From Byssothecium circinans (lineage: Eukaryota > Ascomycota > Dothideomycetes > Pleosporales > Massarinaceae), in contig ML977036.1 of assembly GCA_010015675.1 (NCBI GenBank), forward strand, positions 115,843 to 170,286: a stretch of DNA of 54,444 nt. Reading direction: 5' to 3'. A program made the translations under genes and the position numbers. The notes below the pieces were generated by a model. It worked only from the letters and a program-made list of their open reading frames with translations. It had not been told where the DNA came from and ran no database searches. Shown here one piece after another: positions 38,232 to 50,523 of the stretch (position 1 is its first letter; each line of letters opens with the position of its first letter).

Positions 38232-41200
38232 CTAGTCCTGCCTGTTGCCATATCCCCCCTTCCCACCCGTACCGTCTTCATCTCTACCCTTATACCTCCC
38301 CGCCCATGCATCACCAAACTCAGCACCCCGCTCATTTTTGAACTTCATATCACGGACATCCGCGCGGCGCGGTGCATTGTGAGGTCGAGGGGGTAGCTCG
38401 TGCTGTTGTTGGTCCTGTCGATGCTGGACGTGGCGCTGAAGCTGCTCTTCCTGTGTCCGGAGCGGAGCGCGGACGGAATATGCATTGTGGGCGTAGGCGC
38501 TGGAGGGTGGGTTATAATGATCGCGGGGAGATGGGATGCGAGGCTCGCGGAAGGATGGATTGTGCTGGTCGTGTGAAGGTGTGCTCCGTGGTTCACGAAC
38601 TGCGAAGTGATCCACTGCTCGCCTGCCCTGGTTACGGTTGTAATGCTCATGCTCGACTTGGCTTCGGCCGGCACTGAAATGTCGATGAGATTCTGGAACG
38701 GTACCGTGGCTGAGTTGGCGGTTGTCATCGAAATTCGTCTGATGGCTGGTACGCCTGTCCCTATGGGTTTCCCGAGCCGATTGGCGCAGAGGAGCAGGAC
38801 TTCGATCAGGTTCTCGGTCGTCATAAAAGTTCCTCTGATCAAAGCTAGCACGCCTGTCGCCATATGCTCCCTGAGCTGACTGGCGAGGCATGGGAGCGAG
38901 GCTTCGATCAGGTTCGCGGTTGGTCCCGTAGCTATGTCCGCGGCTCTGGTATCGTGGGGGAGATTGTCTGCTCATGTATCCTTCAAACACAGGGCGTTCA
39001 TGACTGGAACGCCGGCTGACATGGGCATCAAGATTTGACTCGAGATGCTCACTCCTTCCTCGCCCTGCACCACGACTGTGATGACTGTTCCTCCGATCGA
39101 CGACATCTCCATAATCGGACTCCCGCTGCTGGCTGTAGCTCACGTCCATGCCACGAGTTCGACTGTTGCTACCATGGCTATTTTGTCGGTTATTATTGAT
39201 GCCATAACCGTCCCCTCTGTAGCTATCGGGAGCTTCGCTCATCCGTTGAACTCGTCCTTGGTCCGTCCTCCCGCCGTTGAAGTTGCTCCTGCGGGGATCC
39301 TGTCGTGTCTCTGGATCGTCAATCTGATCATGTCTAGGCGACCGGCTGGACGAACAATGCGCTCCTCGATCGCGATGGCTGGGTGAATGATATGCTCCGT
39401 GGCCACGGCCACGAGAGGGACCCCACCTTCCTCTAGCACGACCTCTGTCCTGACTGTCCCTACGGTCGGAGACGGCTTCGTACATAGAAATATCGCTTGG
39501 TCGTCTGTCGCTGTTGTAGCTATCTCGTCGGTCGAAATCCATGTGGAGGTCATGGTCGTCGTAAGTGCCATGGACCTCACCCCTTCCCCTTGCTAGACCA
39601 CGTCCTCGTCCTGAGCCTCTTCCTCGGATGTCGGACTGGTTGCTGTGCGTATGCGTGGATTCTGCTTCCCGATCTTCCAGACTTGGGCGATTATCACATC
39701 TAGGTGATTGATCCTGCGCATCATAGCCCCCACGGCCGCGACCGCGACCACGACTACGACCGCGTTCTTGGCCCCGTCCACGTCCCCGTCCGCGCCCCCG
39801 TCCTCTATTCACTGCCTCATGGATACGTAGTTCGCTGCCTGAGTTTGATGCCACCGATGCGGATCGTCCTGGTGTAGAAGCCCCCGGAATCGATGCTGCG
39901 GAATCAGACAATCGTCTCTCCGTATTTGAAGAGCCCTGTTTTCCTGTTAGATCAAGTACCAACCACAGAGTCCTCGGCGAACTCGTACACGCAGCAAGAA
40001 AACTTCAAATGACACAGTACTAGTACCAAAGTGCGGCAACACTTTTGACACACGACTGTATCAGAGCGCAAAATCCAATTACTTTTCAACGCACTCTTCT
40101 TCTCTCCCTCTCCCACTCTTTGTCCTTCTCACGCTCTCTATCGCGTTCGCGTCCACGATCTCGCTCCGGCTCAATCGGCACTTCCTCTTCATACTCCTCC
40201 TCTTCCACCCTAAGATACTTGTCCACAACCGCACCCTCTTCCTTTGCTCGCTGAGCGCTGAGCATGAATCGTACCGTGCCGTTTTGACCTCGGATACCGA
40301 TTGCAGATGTAGGTGGATGTGCTGCTGTCCCGGGGGAGACCTGGCTTGGAGTGGTGGGCGTGAGGGGCGAGGTGGGATCGATGCCGTTGCGGATCTTAGT
40401 GGTACCATTTGTGTGATCGCCAGGAGTGGTATTTGAGGAGCTGTTCGCGGATTCGGAAGCATATGTGGCGTAGCGCGGAATGTCCGAAGCGGAGGCTTCT
40501 TGGTTGAGAGCGATACGGATATTGATGAAGGTTTCGAGGGAATATGCAGGTCCGACTGAGGTGGAGCCGCGGTAGTTGTTGTAGAGATCGAGCAGATCTA
40601 ACAACGTCTCTGTACTAACATTAGCCGACAAATGCGCCCATCTCAACATAGGTTAACGTACCCATGACCTCCGCACGACTAGTGTTCCACTTTTTATACC
40701 TAACACTGCCATTATCAATCACAAGTCTCGTATCCATCTCATGCAGCCTGGCCGCAAGTTCCAAACACGCAATCGCCATTGTCGGCGTCGTCTGTTTGAG
40801 CGGTGCAAAAGTCCTGTACAGATCAATGCTCAGATTCCACGCCGTCTTTGCCACATTGTTCTTATCGAAGCCGAGAACGCGCGCGAGCTTCACGATGAGT
40901 TTCTGCGGGTGGCGGCTGCGGAAATCGAAGCCCGCGCTTTCGAGCATCAGTCGCTCCAGACCGAGGATGAGCTTGGAATGGGTTTCGAAGCGCTATACCA
41001 CGCACACATGTGAGTATACAATTCGCGAGCAGTTTAGGAAGACTGGAAGAAACGTACCGAATCATCACTACTGGCCAGCTCTCCCGGCGCAACCTTTAAG
41101 TTCCAATACGCCGCCAAAATTTCTCTACTCTTCTTCAGTGTGTCTTCGATCTTGCACGCCGTGAACAGTGCCGCTGCCGCCGCATCTGCATAGTTGTACT

Positions 41201-41489
41201 CGTGCTCTGGGTGCAGCAGTCGGAACTTGTGATAGTAAATGACGGCGGTGTTGAAGGTGCGGACAGGCAGCTGAAGTGCACGGCGCACCTGATCGATGTA
41301 CGTGACGCCTTGCAGCCGTGCCGCATCCTCTTTGGCGTCGCTCATCGACAGGTCCGAGAGGCATTTTTGGATCGCGGATTGGAGAATGTAGGGTTTGGCG
41401 ACCTCAATATAGGACGGGTGTGGGCCAGCGGGGGCATCTTTGGGCGGAACAGCGCTGATAGACTCGCGGGGAGACGCAGCGGGCGCCAT
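38232..41489 (-). CDS. CTDK-I type cyclin (Ctk2-like) with a long Arg-Gly-rich C-terminal region
   Basis: I model four exons on the minus strand: 41489-41058, 40992-40662, 40609-40095 and 39935-38232; introns of 65, 52 and 159 bases; 993 aa. Residues about 25-330 form a cyclin double fold: IEVAKPYILQSAIQKCLSDL, AALFTACKIEDTLKKSREIL, then LMLESAGFDFRSRHP and KTAWNLSIDLYRTFAPLKQT. The pattern fits the cyclin of the RNA polymerase II CTD kinase CTDK-I. A Glu/Arg run (about 405-426) leads through the last intron into about 567 residues rich in RG/GRG (densest about 470-510), Ser, His and Tyr, with no further domain. The downstream exon has no ATG of its own and is preceded by CTAAC..ACAG in matching phase, which supports one gene. 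The donor GTGCGT is non-optimal, so two genes remain possible. Confidence 0.7.
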
Positions 41490-42056
41490 TGTGGATGGGG
41501 ACTTTGTGGTTTTTTGAGAGAGTGGTGGAGTTCGCGATCATGTTTGTCGAACAGCCAAAACTTTGTGGTCAAAGCTCCCAGCCGCTAAAGCTAACTGGTT
41601 GGCCCAGGTTCACCACCATTCCATCAATCCAAAGTGGTTTCACTCTCATGTGATCGATGATGTGGCGCACCTATGAAGACGCTCTGATGACATTATTTAA
41701 ACTCTACCCCTCTTCATTACTACCGCTACGTCAATAGCTAGCCATCTTTCGACCCAGCTCAGCTCCTATATACAGGATCCCTCCCGCCTTTACAGCCCCT
41801 CCTTCTTACCCGTCATTACCACCTTCACCGTACTCTACGTTCCTCATATGCCGCCAAAAAAGCCACCACTGACTCTTTGACGAGCTTTTGGAATGAATTA
41901 ATAAGTCTAAGGAATGGGAATGAGGCCATACTGGTGCCCTTTTACGGGACCTTGGGCACCCATTCCACAAGAATCGAATCGTAAACTCCAAATGTGGACG
42001 CTAATGTAAAATCGTGCAAGAAGCGCGTCGTATAGCAATGAAAGCCAAGATGGCAT
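41490..42056. other. intergenic: ERG5 3' region and cyclin promoter
   Basis: Both neighbours are on the minus strand, so this holds the ERG5 terminator side and the upstream region of the cyclin gene. No gene or repeat seen. Confidence 0.5.
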
Positions 42057-43847
42057 CTAAACTTTCCGCTCAGAGAAAGTAAGGAAGCAGTCGTCCTGAG
42101 TCTTGTCAGTACTTGGCCCTCTTGGAAATTGAGAAGCTGGCTTACCATGGGGAAGATGGTCGCAAACACCTTGATTTCTTCGCTCTTATCCGTCACCTTG
42201 TGCTTCCAGTCCACCATCATACTGGCCTTTCCAATCATGAGCATCAGATTAGCCTGCGCGTAGACCTGACCAAGGCAGTAGTGGGGTCCGGTTCCGAACA
42301 CTAGCCAGTTCTTGACCTGCTTATCAGCATCACCAGTGATCCAACGCTCAGGTACAAAAGACTCGGGGTTGGGATAAGCCTCGGAATCGTGAAGAGCCAT
42401 GTACGTTGTGGGGATGACCATAGAACCCTTGGGAGCGGTGTATTCGGGAGTGATGGGGAAATCCTTCTTCGCAACGTAGGGAACCATAATCACGGGAGGG
42501 CGGTAGCGAAGCGTCTCCTTGACGACGGCGCGCGTCCACCGCAGCGATTCGATTTGGTCGAGGTTGAGTGGGGCGTGGATGTCGCCGTTGCGAATGGCAA
42601 TATTTTCCTCGCGAACCTTATCCAAGAACTCGGGTCGGTCGGCCATGATCTGGAACAACCAAGTGCAAGCAGAAGATGTTGCGTCCTGGGAGGCGAACAG
42701 GAAAGTAAACAGGGTCATGGAGATCTCAAAGTCGGTGAACTCGCGGAGTAGCATAGAGGGCTTCTCTGTGTCTGAAACCTTCTCGCCAGCAGCCAACCTC
42801 TCGCGGTATTTCGTCGACGCCTGGATAGACTGGATCCAAAAGTCAAGAATGCAGTCGGGCTTGCCACCAGCAGCCATACGGACCTTACTTTTGGCAGCGC
42901 ATTTGGCGAATTCCTCCAAAACCATGTCGGCAGACTTTTTCCCATACCAGCTCTTCGTGAAGGGCAAAATTATGGGGAAGTTTACCAGCTCAAGAGCGGC
43001 GGTGATCAGGTAGTAGTCGTCGCAAATCTTCTTGATTGCCTCCTGGGTCATGTAGTGGCCACAGAAAGTCCGACAGCTAAGAGCACACTGCAATTCGCGG
43101 AATGCCGGCATGAACTGTATCGGCTCGCCCTTGTTCTCGACCTGCGATGTGTGCACGAACTGCTTGAAGTACTCGTTGTAAATCTCCTCCTGGATGGGGA
43201 GGTATTGATCGAGCGCTTGACGGGTGAAGAGGCCATTCAGACCCTTGCGATAGTCAACATGGGCTTTGCCGTCTAGGAAAACCCAGTTCTGTGGGCGGAG
43301 GAGCTTGTACGCAGCATCGACGACGCAGGGTTTGACGAAGGTGGGCGAGTTGAAGATCTTGCGGGCCATGTCACGGGTGGAGGCGATCACGACGAACCTA
43401 GTTCACCTGTTAGCACGCGCCATGGCAAAGACGAAGCGCTGTTATTGTTGTTTTGGCGTCTGTTGATAGGGATCGGCGTACTTGTGGAACACGGAAACGC
43501 AGCTCAGAGGACCAGAACTCCATTTCGCGTGGTACTTGGTGAAGTCCGGGTGGACAGATTCCAAAAAGGGGCCGATGAAGGGGGCTTTCATGACGGGCCC
43601 GACGATGGAGCCTTTGTTCCAGATGTACTTGACTGGCAGCTGTTAGCTCGCGTGCTTCCACAATGGGCGTCGCCTGAGACATACACTGGTCGTACGCGAC
43701 GGCAAGCATGAGGAGCGTTAGAACGAGCTTCCACCCGTTCATATTGTTCAGAATCGTCGAAACAATGCCATTGGCATCAAACGAAGTCATGATGTGCGCG
43801 ACTTTGGCGTCGGCCGTCGGCGAAACGAAGCTCATGTTGACAGCCAT
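42057..43847 (-). CDS. ERG5: cytochrome P450 CYP61, sterol C-22 desaturase
   Basis: Four exons on the minus strand: 43847-43685, 43632-43482, 43397-42146, 42095-42057; introns of 52, 84 and 50 bases; 534 aa. The joined text AYDQFKYIWNKGSIVGP, then SCVSVFHKFVVIAST, matches the N-terminal part of ERG5. Core P450 motifs: the I-helix region FLFASQDATSSACTW, K-helix KETLR, PERW, and heme loop FGTGPHYCLG with the Cys ligand. The C-terminus KVFATIFPM-DDCFLTF is rebuilt by the last 39-base exon. One N-terminal membrane anchor (about 37-52, LVLTLLMLAVAY) places it on the ER. It introduces the C22-C23 double bond late in ergosterol synthesis. No other sterol gene is adjacent. The first exon begins MAVNMSF; a second in-frame ATG follows at codon 5. 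Confidence 0.95.
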
Positions 43848-44404
43848 TCTGGAGGCTCACGATGGTGCGCAGCGGGGGGAGTAGGGGGGTTTATCGAGCG
43901 CAAAGGGTGAAAGGCGCCGAGGGGACGTCAATTGAGGTTCTTAAAGGGTTCACGGTGTTCTGAGGGGGTAATATTTACCGACTTTTAATTGGAGTCTTGG
44001 CAGCACACCTGCCACATTATTTGCTAGCCATGCATAGATCCTAGCTGTCGGGCGCGGGACTAATCACAGCCGAAGCCGTTTTGGTGGTGTCATTGTAGTC
44101 ATGCACATCCTGTCGTACAGACGCCACCACCATTGGCGGCTTTCACAGCTGCATATCATTTCGCTCGCACTAAGCACCACGAACACCGAGTTTGCGTGGT
44201 GCCATTACAGCGGGGCTCACGTTGTTTGATCAATCAGTATTCATGAATCGTCACGTAGAATTTTTTTTTCTTTTTGCAAACCACTATCTTATACTAGGTA
44301 TCCCGAATACTATATGATGTGCTTCATGCGCCGGACCGTATACATCGTGAAAAATACACGCAGTCGGATATTGTACATGTCATCTCCATTTCAAAAGGAG
44401 AGCC
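43848..44404. other. intergenic: RBM26-like 3' region and ERG5 promoter
   Basis: I looked for sterol-response words near ERG5 and saw none I would defend. A T-run lies at about 44261-44275. No gene recognised. Confidence 0.45.
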
Positions 44405-46945
44405 TCACACCCAGCGATCGGTGTCATCAGCGACATCCAGATCCGCCTCGTCCCAGCTGTCATCCTCAATTTTGATGACGTGATGACTCTGGTCCTCGTC
44501 TTTGATGACTATGCCCTTGTCGCCTTCCCGCTTGATAGCAAACGGCTCTTGTTCGGGTGAGCCGACGACCACAGATTCGCCGTTGGGGATCCACGAAAGC
44601 TGGAGCGTACCCACGGTTGGAATGCGCGCAACTTCGTCGAGAAACTTGAAGATTGGTCAGCGTGCAATTCCCTGCAGTCTGACGCCAGAAATCTGACAGT
44701 ATGCAAACGCTCTCCTACTTCGAGCACAAAACATATATCACTGATCAGTCGTTCGCCAAGGGAAGCACGCACCATGTCAGCCTGCCACCGCTCCGAGAAA
44801 CCGGCAATCAACACATTGGGGCGTCCCCTATGTGGTTGAACGTCTTCGCAACCTAGTACATGCTTCAAAAATCAGCACTAATACACTTACATATACACCG
44901 CGGTACTACAGGGGACCACCCACCCGAAGATGCGACCGGATGTCAATATCTCGCTGTGAGCCTGCAACAACATCATGGATGCCAATGCGTTTCGGTCGGT
45001 TGTCGAGCCGTTTGACGCTACTTCGGTGGGTGCCTCGTCCGCGATAGGCCCCTCTACCTCTGGCACGACCACGATACATTCTCTGGCCACGATTTGATGG
45101 CTGATCGGAGCCATATTGCGCATAAAGGCCTGCAGCTTCAGCATACAGCGATGATAGGCTGTCCGCTACATCGGAGGCGTGCTCCTGGTCAATTAAGCCA
45201 ATCTCTTCTTCGCCTCTAGCTCTCGCCTTTTCGGCGAGCTTGCGTCGAAGCTCGTCGATCCTCTCCTTGTTCTCATAGAGCTGCTCTTGGATCCTAGTGT
45301 CTAGGAGGAATTTCTCTTCTTCCTTCTTACGCCTCTCTTCGAAAGCGGCTTGGGCTTCCGCTTGTTGCTGTTCGAATACTTCCCAGTCAATCATATCTTC
45401 TTCATTTTCCTTGTAAATCTCGGGAACGTTTTGATCGGCAAAAGTGTTTCCGACCCTCACCTAGTTAGCGGGGAACGAAGTCAGCACAATCTTGTCCAGA
45501 AGGGTGTCGGCCCATATCGTCTGAGATATGTAAGTTGAGATGAGTACAAACCGTTCGATACCGTCCTTTTGATGGTCCTTCGACCGCATCATGCCAATGG
45601 ACTTTCACGAATCTATTGTCGAAGATGATTTTCGGGTTATCGTAAGCCCGCTGTACGCTATCATGGTGTCTGAACTCGACAATCGCACGTCTCTTGTGTT
45701 CCTGCAGTTTCACGTCCACGATCTTTCCAAATTCGGAGAAGAATGCTCGTACGTGTTCCTCACTGAAATGGTCTTGGGGAATCTGCTCGACTACCAGACT
45801 TTTGTTGTTGAGATCGTTCGGTGTGCCCAAGTGGGAGGTGGGTGCTTGTGCACGACCTGCTCTGGGGGCTCGTTTACTGGCTTGGATATGTATTCCCGCT
45901 TTGCGGCCGTTCAACAGTGGATGTTTTGGATCATATTCCTGTACAAGTGCATCCTGCTCAGTCGGTATAGTGCTGTGATCGTACGGACATACAGGTCCCA
46001 GCAAGCAAAACCCCACAGTGTCGTAGGCTACACATCTGATGCTTGCTAGATTCTGGGGCAGCGACGGCATTCCCAGCGAGTATCCAGTGACTGGCGTACC
46101 GAGCCCAGAGTGATTTGGAAGTCCCATGCCTACGCGACTGGCCATAGCATCGGTAAGCATGGTGGGATTCGAGAATCCGATGCGGGGCAAGGCTTTGGGC
46201 AGTGTCGGAGGAGCTGCTATGCTTCGGGTCGTAGTGGGTAGGCTGCTAGGCCCAGACAGTGGAGCCTGTCGTGCCAACTGCTTCGCAGGACGTCCACTGA
46301 CCTTCTTGTTGGAGTGTCCATCCGGACCGTCTTGATTTTCTCCTGCATCCTTGTCTTCGAGCTTGCGTTTACGAGTTCTAGCCCGCTGTTTAGCATTCTT
46401 AACATTCTCTGTCGCCTTTGCCCGTTTCGAAGCCCGAGCCGTCCGTGCCCGCATTCGTCCCCCGGCAGAAGTTGTAGGTGCAGAGTTGTGTGCCTTATTC
46501 GAAGAGCCAGCGATGGAGGGAATGTGCTCGAGAGCAACTGGTGCGGATTCGCTCTTTATGGGCTGTGCCGTTTCCATTTTCACATGGTGCGTGCCCGCCC
46601 ACTTCCTCTGCTCGATTCCAGTGACTACCTCCTCGACAAAGGGAAGGGCGCCTGCTCTTGTCAACCAACCGCACTTGTTATATCGTAACCGCCGGACGAG
46701 ACGTACGATCTGCGAGGAAGTCGGAGAGGGCGTCGGCAGAGCTCTTCTTCACGGCGTCGGCCGAGCCCGCGGCGGATAGGAGAGCGATAACGTAGTCAGC
46801 GAGGACTTCGGGTTCGGCATCGGAGCTGCGAACGTTAGCAATTGGCCTCGCACGATGAAGTAGGAGGTGAGAACACCTACATTGACTCGAGCTTTGGCAG
46901 CAGCCATTGCTTCACCGCCGGCTTGTCCCCTTCCGCAAGCAGCAT
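44405..46945 (-). CDS. RBM26/27-like (Rmn1-type) protein: N-terminal PWI-like, CCCH zinc finger, RRM
   Basis: Six exons on the minus strand: 46945-46881, 46825-46707, 46651-45552, 45460-44920, 44852-44773, 44644-44405; about 714 aa. The N-terminus KQWLLPKLES-ISDAEPEVLADYVIAL is the PWI-like opening of RBM26/27 homologues. A basic, Lys/Arg-rich region follows. Then comes a CCCH finger (C-VAYDTVGF-C-LLGPV-C-PYD-H) and an RRM (KSLVVEQIP..FFSEFGKIVDVKL..RAIVEF). A long Glu/Lys coiled coil, an RG patch (GRARGRGAYRGRG) and a second, diverged RRM-like end (NRPKRIGIHDV..GTLQLSW) complete it. Homologues act in nuclear RNA surveillance and decay (MTREC/PAXT). Splicing between exons 4 and 5 has two workable choices: 44920/44852, or 44924/44862. 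The start ATG is inferred from homologue length. Confidence 0.8.
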
Positions 46946-47237
46946 GGCTGTACCTCGGGCGTCCTCTCGGTACCCTCTGGTGGCCTGCTGCAAGTAGAGA
47001 TATAGGTGTGACGATGTGGGGTGTTGCAGAGTCGGTTGCGTCGCGAAAAATATGTGGAGCAATTGGACGCTGCCCGTCTCCCCCCGCGCTACCCCAACCC
47101 GACCCCAACGCTGACTACTCACAACACCACCACGACTATTGAATGCCAGTATGTCGCACGTGCTTTAGCATAACAACATGATTACCATGGTGTTTTCCAT
47201 TATCACCTAAAAGGTTTTCAGCCTCCCTTCCTCCGTC

Positions 47238-47954
47238 TCAGCACAATCCAGAGAGGAGCAGCGCTACAAGAAGCCGATACAAAAGTCGCACATCAAAGGG
47301 ATGCATAGGTGGTCGCACGATATGATTCCAGTTTTGGATCAGACACCTCGCTATGATATTCACAGTCCCAGACAGAATCCCAATGATCCTGAGTGACCAA
47401 GCTAGCGAAAGATGATCGATCATAGGCTCGGTAGCGAACGAGATGATAATACCCCCAAAACCTGAGCCGGCACTGTTGATACTATTCGCAAGACCCCTTT
47501 TCCTATCAAACCACTGGCTCGTCACGGCCGCACTCGGGATGAACAAGAAGCCAACACCCATGCTCTCGCATACCCCTTGCGAGAGATACAAGTGCCAGAT
47601 TTTGGTCGCGAAACTAGCAGCTACAAACCCGCTGGTCTGGAGCACCACGACGAAGAACATAAGGGGATGTGTTCCGATAGTGCGTACGATGTAGGTGACT
47701 GGCGTTGCTACGATCATGGCAATGCTGAAATTCAAGCCGCCGATGAAGGCAAAGTCGAGCGACGTGGCCGAGGGAAAGTGGTTCGAGGGCAAGTAGTACG
47801 CCAGATAGATGCCATAGGATGCCAAGACACCCCATGTGAAGGCATTGATGGTGAAGACGGCGTTTCTGCCGTCGGGAATTTGGTGGTCTGGGTTCGGTAC
47901 GACTTCGGGTAATGCATCGTCCACTCCGTCTTTATTTGAGGAGTTCTCTTTCAT
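47238..47954 (-). pseudogene. 3'-truncated MFS transporter, monocarboxylate-permease type
   Basis: An open 238-codon frame contains the first half of an MCT-like MFS protein: IPDGRNAVFTINAFTWGVL, TM segments, FDRKRGLANSINSAGSGFGG and, after TM6, MHPFDVRLLYRLLVALLLSG. It then stops exactly where TM7 should begin. Family members are about 430-480 aa, and the remaining 290 bases before the RBM26-like start cannot hold the missing six helices. The first TM also lacks the usual PDGGYGW. It is probably a non-functional remnant; the ATG at 47954 is intact and transcription cannot be excluded. Confidence 0.75.
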
Positions 47955-48578
47955 TCTGATCTCTGGTCAGCGATCTTGTGCAAGGTTCGTGTTATGTCAT
48001 AGATTTGACGACTTCTTTTGGGGGGAGCAAGAGGTAGATGACGAACAGTATGAAGAACAGTTTCAGTACCAGAGTCGAGAAACAGCCAACATGCCGAACC
48101 CTCCACCCGATGATAAGACCTTCATCAAACATTAAAGCCTGAGGGTCACTACATGGTGTATTTGTAAAGGCATAAACGTCCTCGTCTCCTTTCTGAGTAG
48201 GTCGTTTGGGGATTCAGTCCCTCGTGCAGATCAGATTATTAAAGGCCTCCTCTCGGCCGCACCTTTCCGGCTGGCCGGCCCCCTATCCTGCTCGACGTTA
48301 GCATGAGACATGGTCCCCAGGCGTCGGCATTCACGTCGCGACTTTCTGAGGCGGGGGAACCTTTCCGCGGAAGCGACCAATGGCAAACATTCCCCCGCCC
48401 CCGCAGATTTAGTGGCTCCTTCTCCACAGTCTGTTGATGAGAAACTTGTCCACTTTGAGGATAATGGCCAAGATGAGGCTTGGCTGGACGTGCAGCCATC
48501 TCGAGAGATATAAGCCGGGCGCACGCTGTATTTGTTGTCGCATCGCATCTCCTGGTCAAGGAGACTTCGTTCGATAAG
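47955..48578. other. divergent intergenic region between two MFS genes
   Basis: This contains the upstream regions of the truncated transporter (minus) and the intact one (plus). Short frames overlap here; none is credible as a gene. Confidence 0.45.
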
Positions 48579-50286
48579 ATGGAAAGCTCGCACCCTGAAC
48601 AGCCGGCCCAAGAGAAGGTTGCCGAATCTCACCTCGAAAACCTGAAGAGCAGCAATGCGCACCACGTTGCTGAGCGAGGCCAAGCAGCAACTGACATGTG
48701 AGTTTATCGACTCGATGTTTCTTCTTCCAAAGGTTCCCTGGAGCTCACATGGCCATCCAGTTATGGTCACTCTTTGATCGAGTTCGACCCAAAGGCTGAG
48801 GCGCGACTACGATTGAAGATCGATCTCTACATCATCCCGACTGTCGCCCTCCTGTATCTCTTCTGCTTCATCGACAGAGCCAACATCGGTACGAATCTTC
48901 CAGTAACAAGTCGTTAGATAGGCATTGACACATATAGGAAATGCCAGGCTCGCTGGCCTCGAAAAGGACCTCGGTCTCGTCAAATACGATTATAATACCG
49001 TCCTTTCAGTCTTCTACATCAGCTACATCATCTTTGAGATTCCCAGCAACATTTGCTGCAAGTGGATGGGCCCTGGGTGGTTCATCCCGTCGATTTCTAT
49101 GGCGTTCGGCATCTGCTCCATCGGCACAGCTTTCGTGCACAACATCCATGCCGTCAGCGGTGTACGCTTTCTCTTAGGTGTCTTCGAGGCTGGCATGATG
49201 CCCGGCATCGCCTACTACCTTTCTCGATGGTACAGAAGGTCCGAACTTGCCTTCCGCTTGTCGCTCTACATTGTCATGGCTCCATTAGCGGGCGCCTTTG
49301 GAGGACTTCTGGCAAGCGCAATCTTGAGGCTGCCTCACTTCGGATCTCTGACCAGATGGAGAATGATCTTTGCGATCGAGGGTATCATTACCTGTGGGCT
49401 CTCACTTCTGTCTTTCTTCACGCTCACGGATCGCCCGGAGACCGCAAGATGGCTCACGCAAGAGGAGAAGGACTTGGCGATTGCTCGTGTCAAGTCTGAG
49501 CGTGTTGCGACAACGGAGGTGCTCGATAAAATGGACCGGACGAAAACATTCAGGGGCATCTTTAGCCCTGTGACACTGGGCATATCGATGATTTTCCTAC
49601 TCAGTAAGTTCATTCGATCTCCTGTTTTACAGTATAGTACATGATACTAACAATCTGCAGACAACATTACTGTCCAAGGTCTCGCCTTCTTTGCCCCAAC
49701 TATCGTAGCGACCATCTACCCGAAAGACACAGTCATCTCACAACAGCTCCACACCGTCCCACCCTACGTGGTTGGAGCCTTCTTCACCGTCCTCTTCCCC
49801 TTCCTAAGCTGGCGCTTCGACAGGCGCCTCGTCTTCATGATCGGCGCCGCACCCCTCATGATTGCCGGCTACATAATGTTCCTCGCCAGTACCGAAGCGC
49901 AGGTCCGCTACGGCGCGACCTTCATCATCGCCTCTGGCGCCTTTGCCTTTGGCGCTCTCTGCAACGCCCAAGTCTCTGCAAACGTCGTCAGCGACACCGC
50001 GCGCGCCTCGGCCATAGGGACCAACGTCATGTTCGGAAATATCGGAGGCTTGATTTCTACGTGGAGCTTTTTACCATTCGACAGGCCGAATTATCATATT
50101 GGAAATGGGTTGAATTTGGCGACGGCTTCGACGATGTTGCTCACGGCGATCGGCCTGTTGTTTTGGATGAAGTATAACAATAGGCAGAGGGAGAAGAAGA
50201 GGGTGGATGAGGAGTTGGCGGGCTTGAGCTTGCAGCAGCAGCAGGATTTGGACTGGAAACATCCGTCTTTTAGGTGGAGGCCTTGA
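48579..50286 (+). CDS. MFS anion:cation symporter, allantoate permease (Dal5) family
   Basis: Four exons: 48579-48697, 48761-48888, 48938-49603, 49661-50286; introns of 63, 49 and 57 bases; 512 aa. The N-terminal cytosolic tail is followed by KIDLYIIPTVALLYLFCFIDRANIG, split over two introns, the hallmark of this family. Also seen are GLEKDLGLVKYDYN, FEIPSN, GVRFLLGVFEAGMMPG..YYLSRWYRR and RWRMIFAIEGI. Twelve TM segments fit the hydrophobicity. Family members import organic anions such as allantoate, nicotinate, pantothenate or tricarballylate across the plasma membrane; the substrate cannot be named from sequence. An upstream in-frame ATG (48480) would add 33 residues, but MESSHPEQ is the usual kind of start. 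It is divergent from the truncated transporter. Confidence 0.9.
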
Positions 50287-50523
50287 GGGGAGGGTCAGCT
50301 TTCATTTCGTAGGGACTTCGATTTGTCGGCTTTCTTTACTCAGTATTATCTTAGGAGCTGAGACGTTTGCTGTGGTTGGTGAGGGCTCACGGGCGACCCT
50401 CTTGTCAACAACCATGTATGTATACTCAGCGACACTCGTCTAAGGGGGATTTAGTACTTAGTACCTACCTAATTCTTGAGCTTTTGACGCGAACGTAAAC
50501 TTTTGACAACCTATTTCCCGAGA

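Noticed and set aside
43848..44404. Sterol-response element in the ERG5 promoter
   Set aside because: An ATCAC word near 44065 lacks the rest of the SrbA-type consensus, so it is not reported as a site.
48310..48513. 67-codon plus frame upstream of the allantoate-family transporter
   Set aside because: Overlaps a minus frame of similar quality and has no motif; likely leader or promoter DNA.
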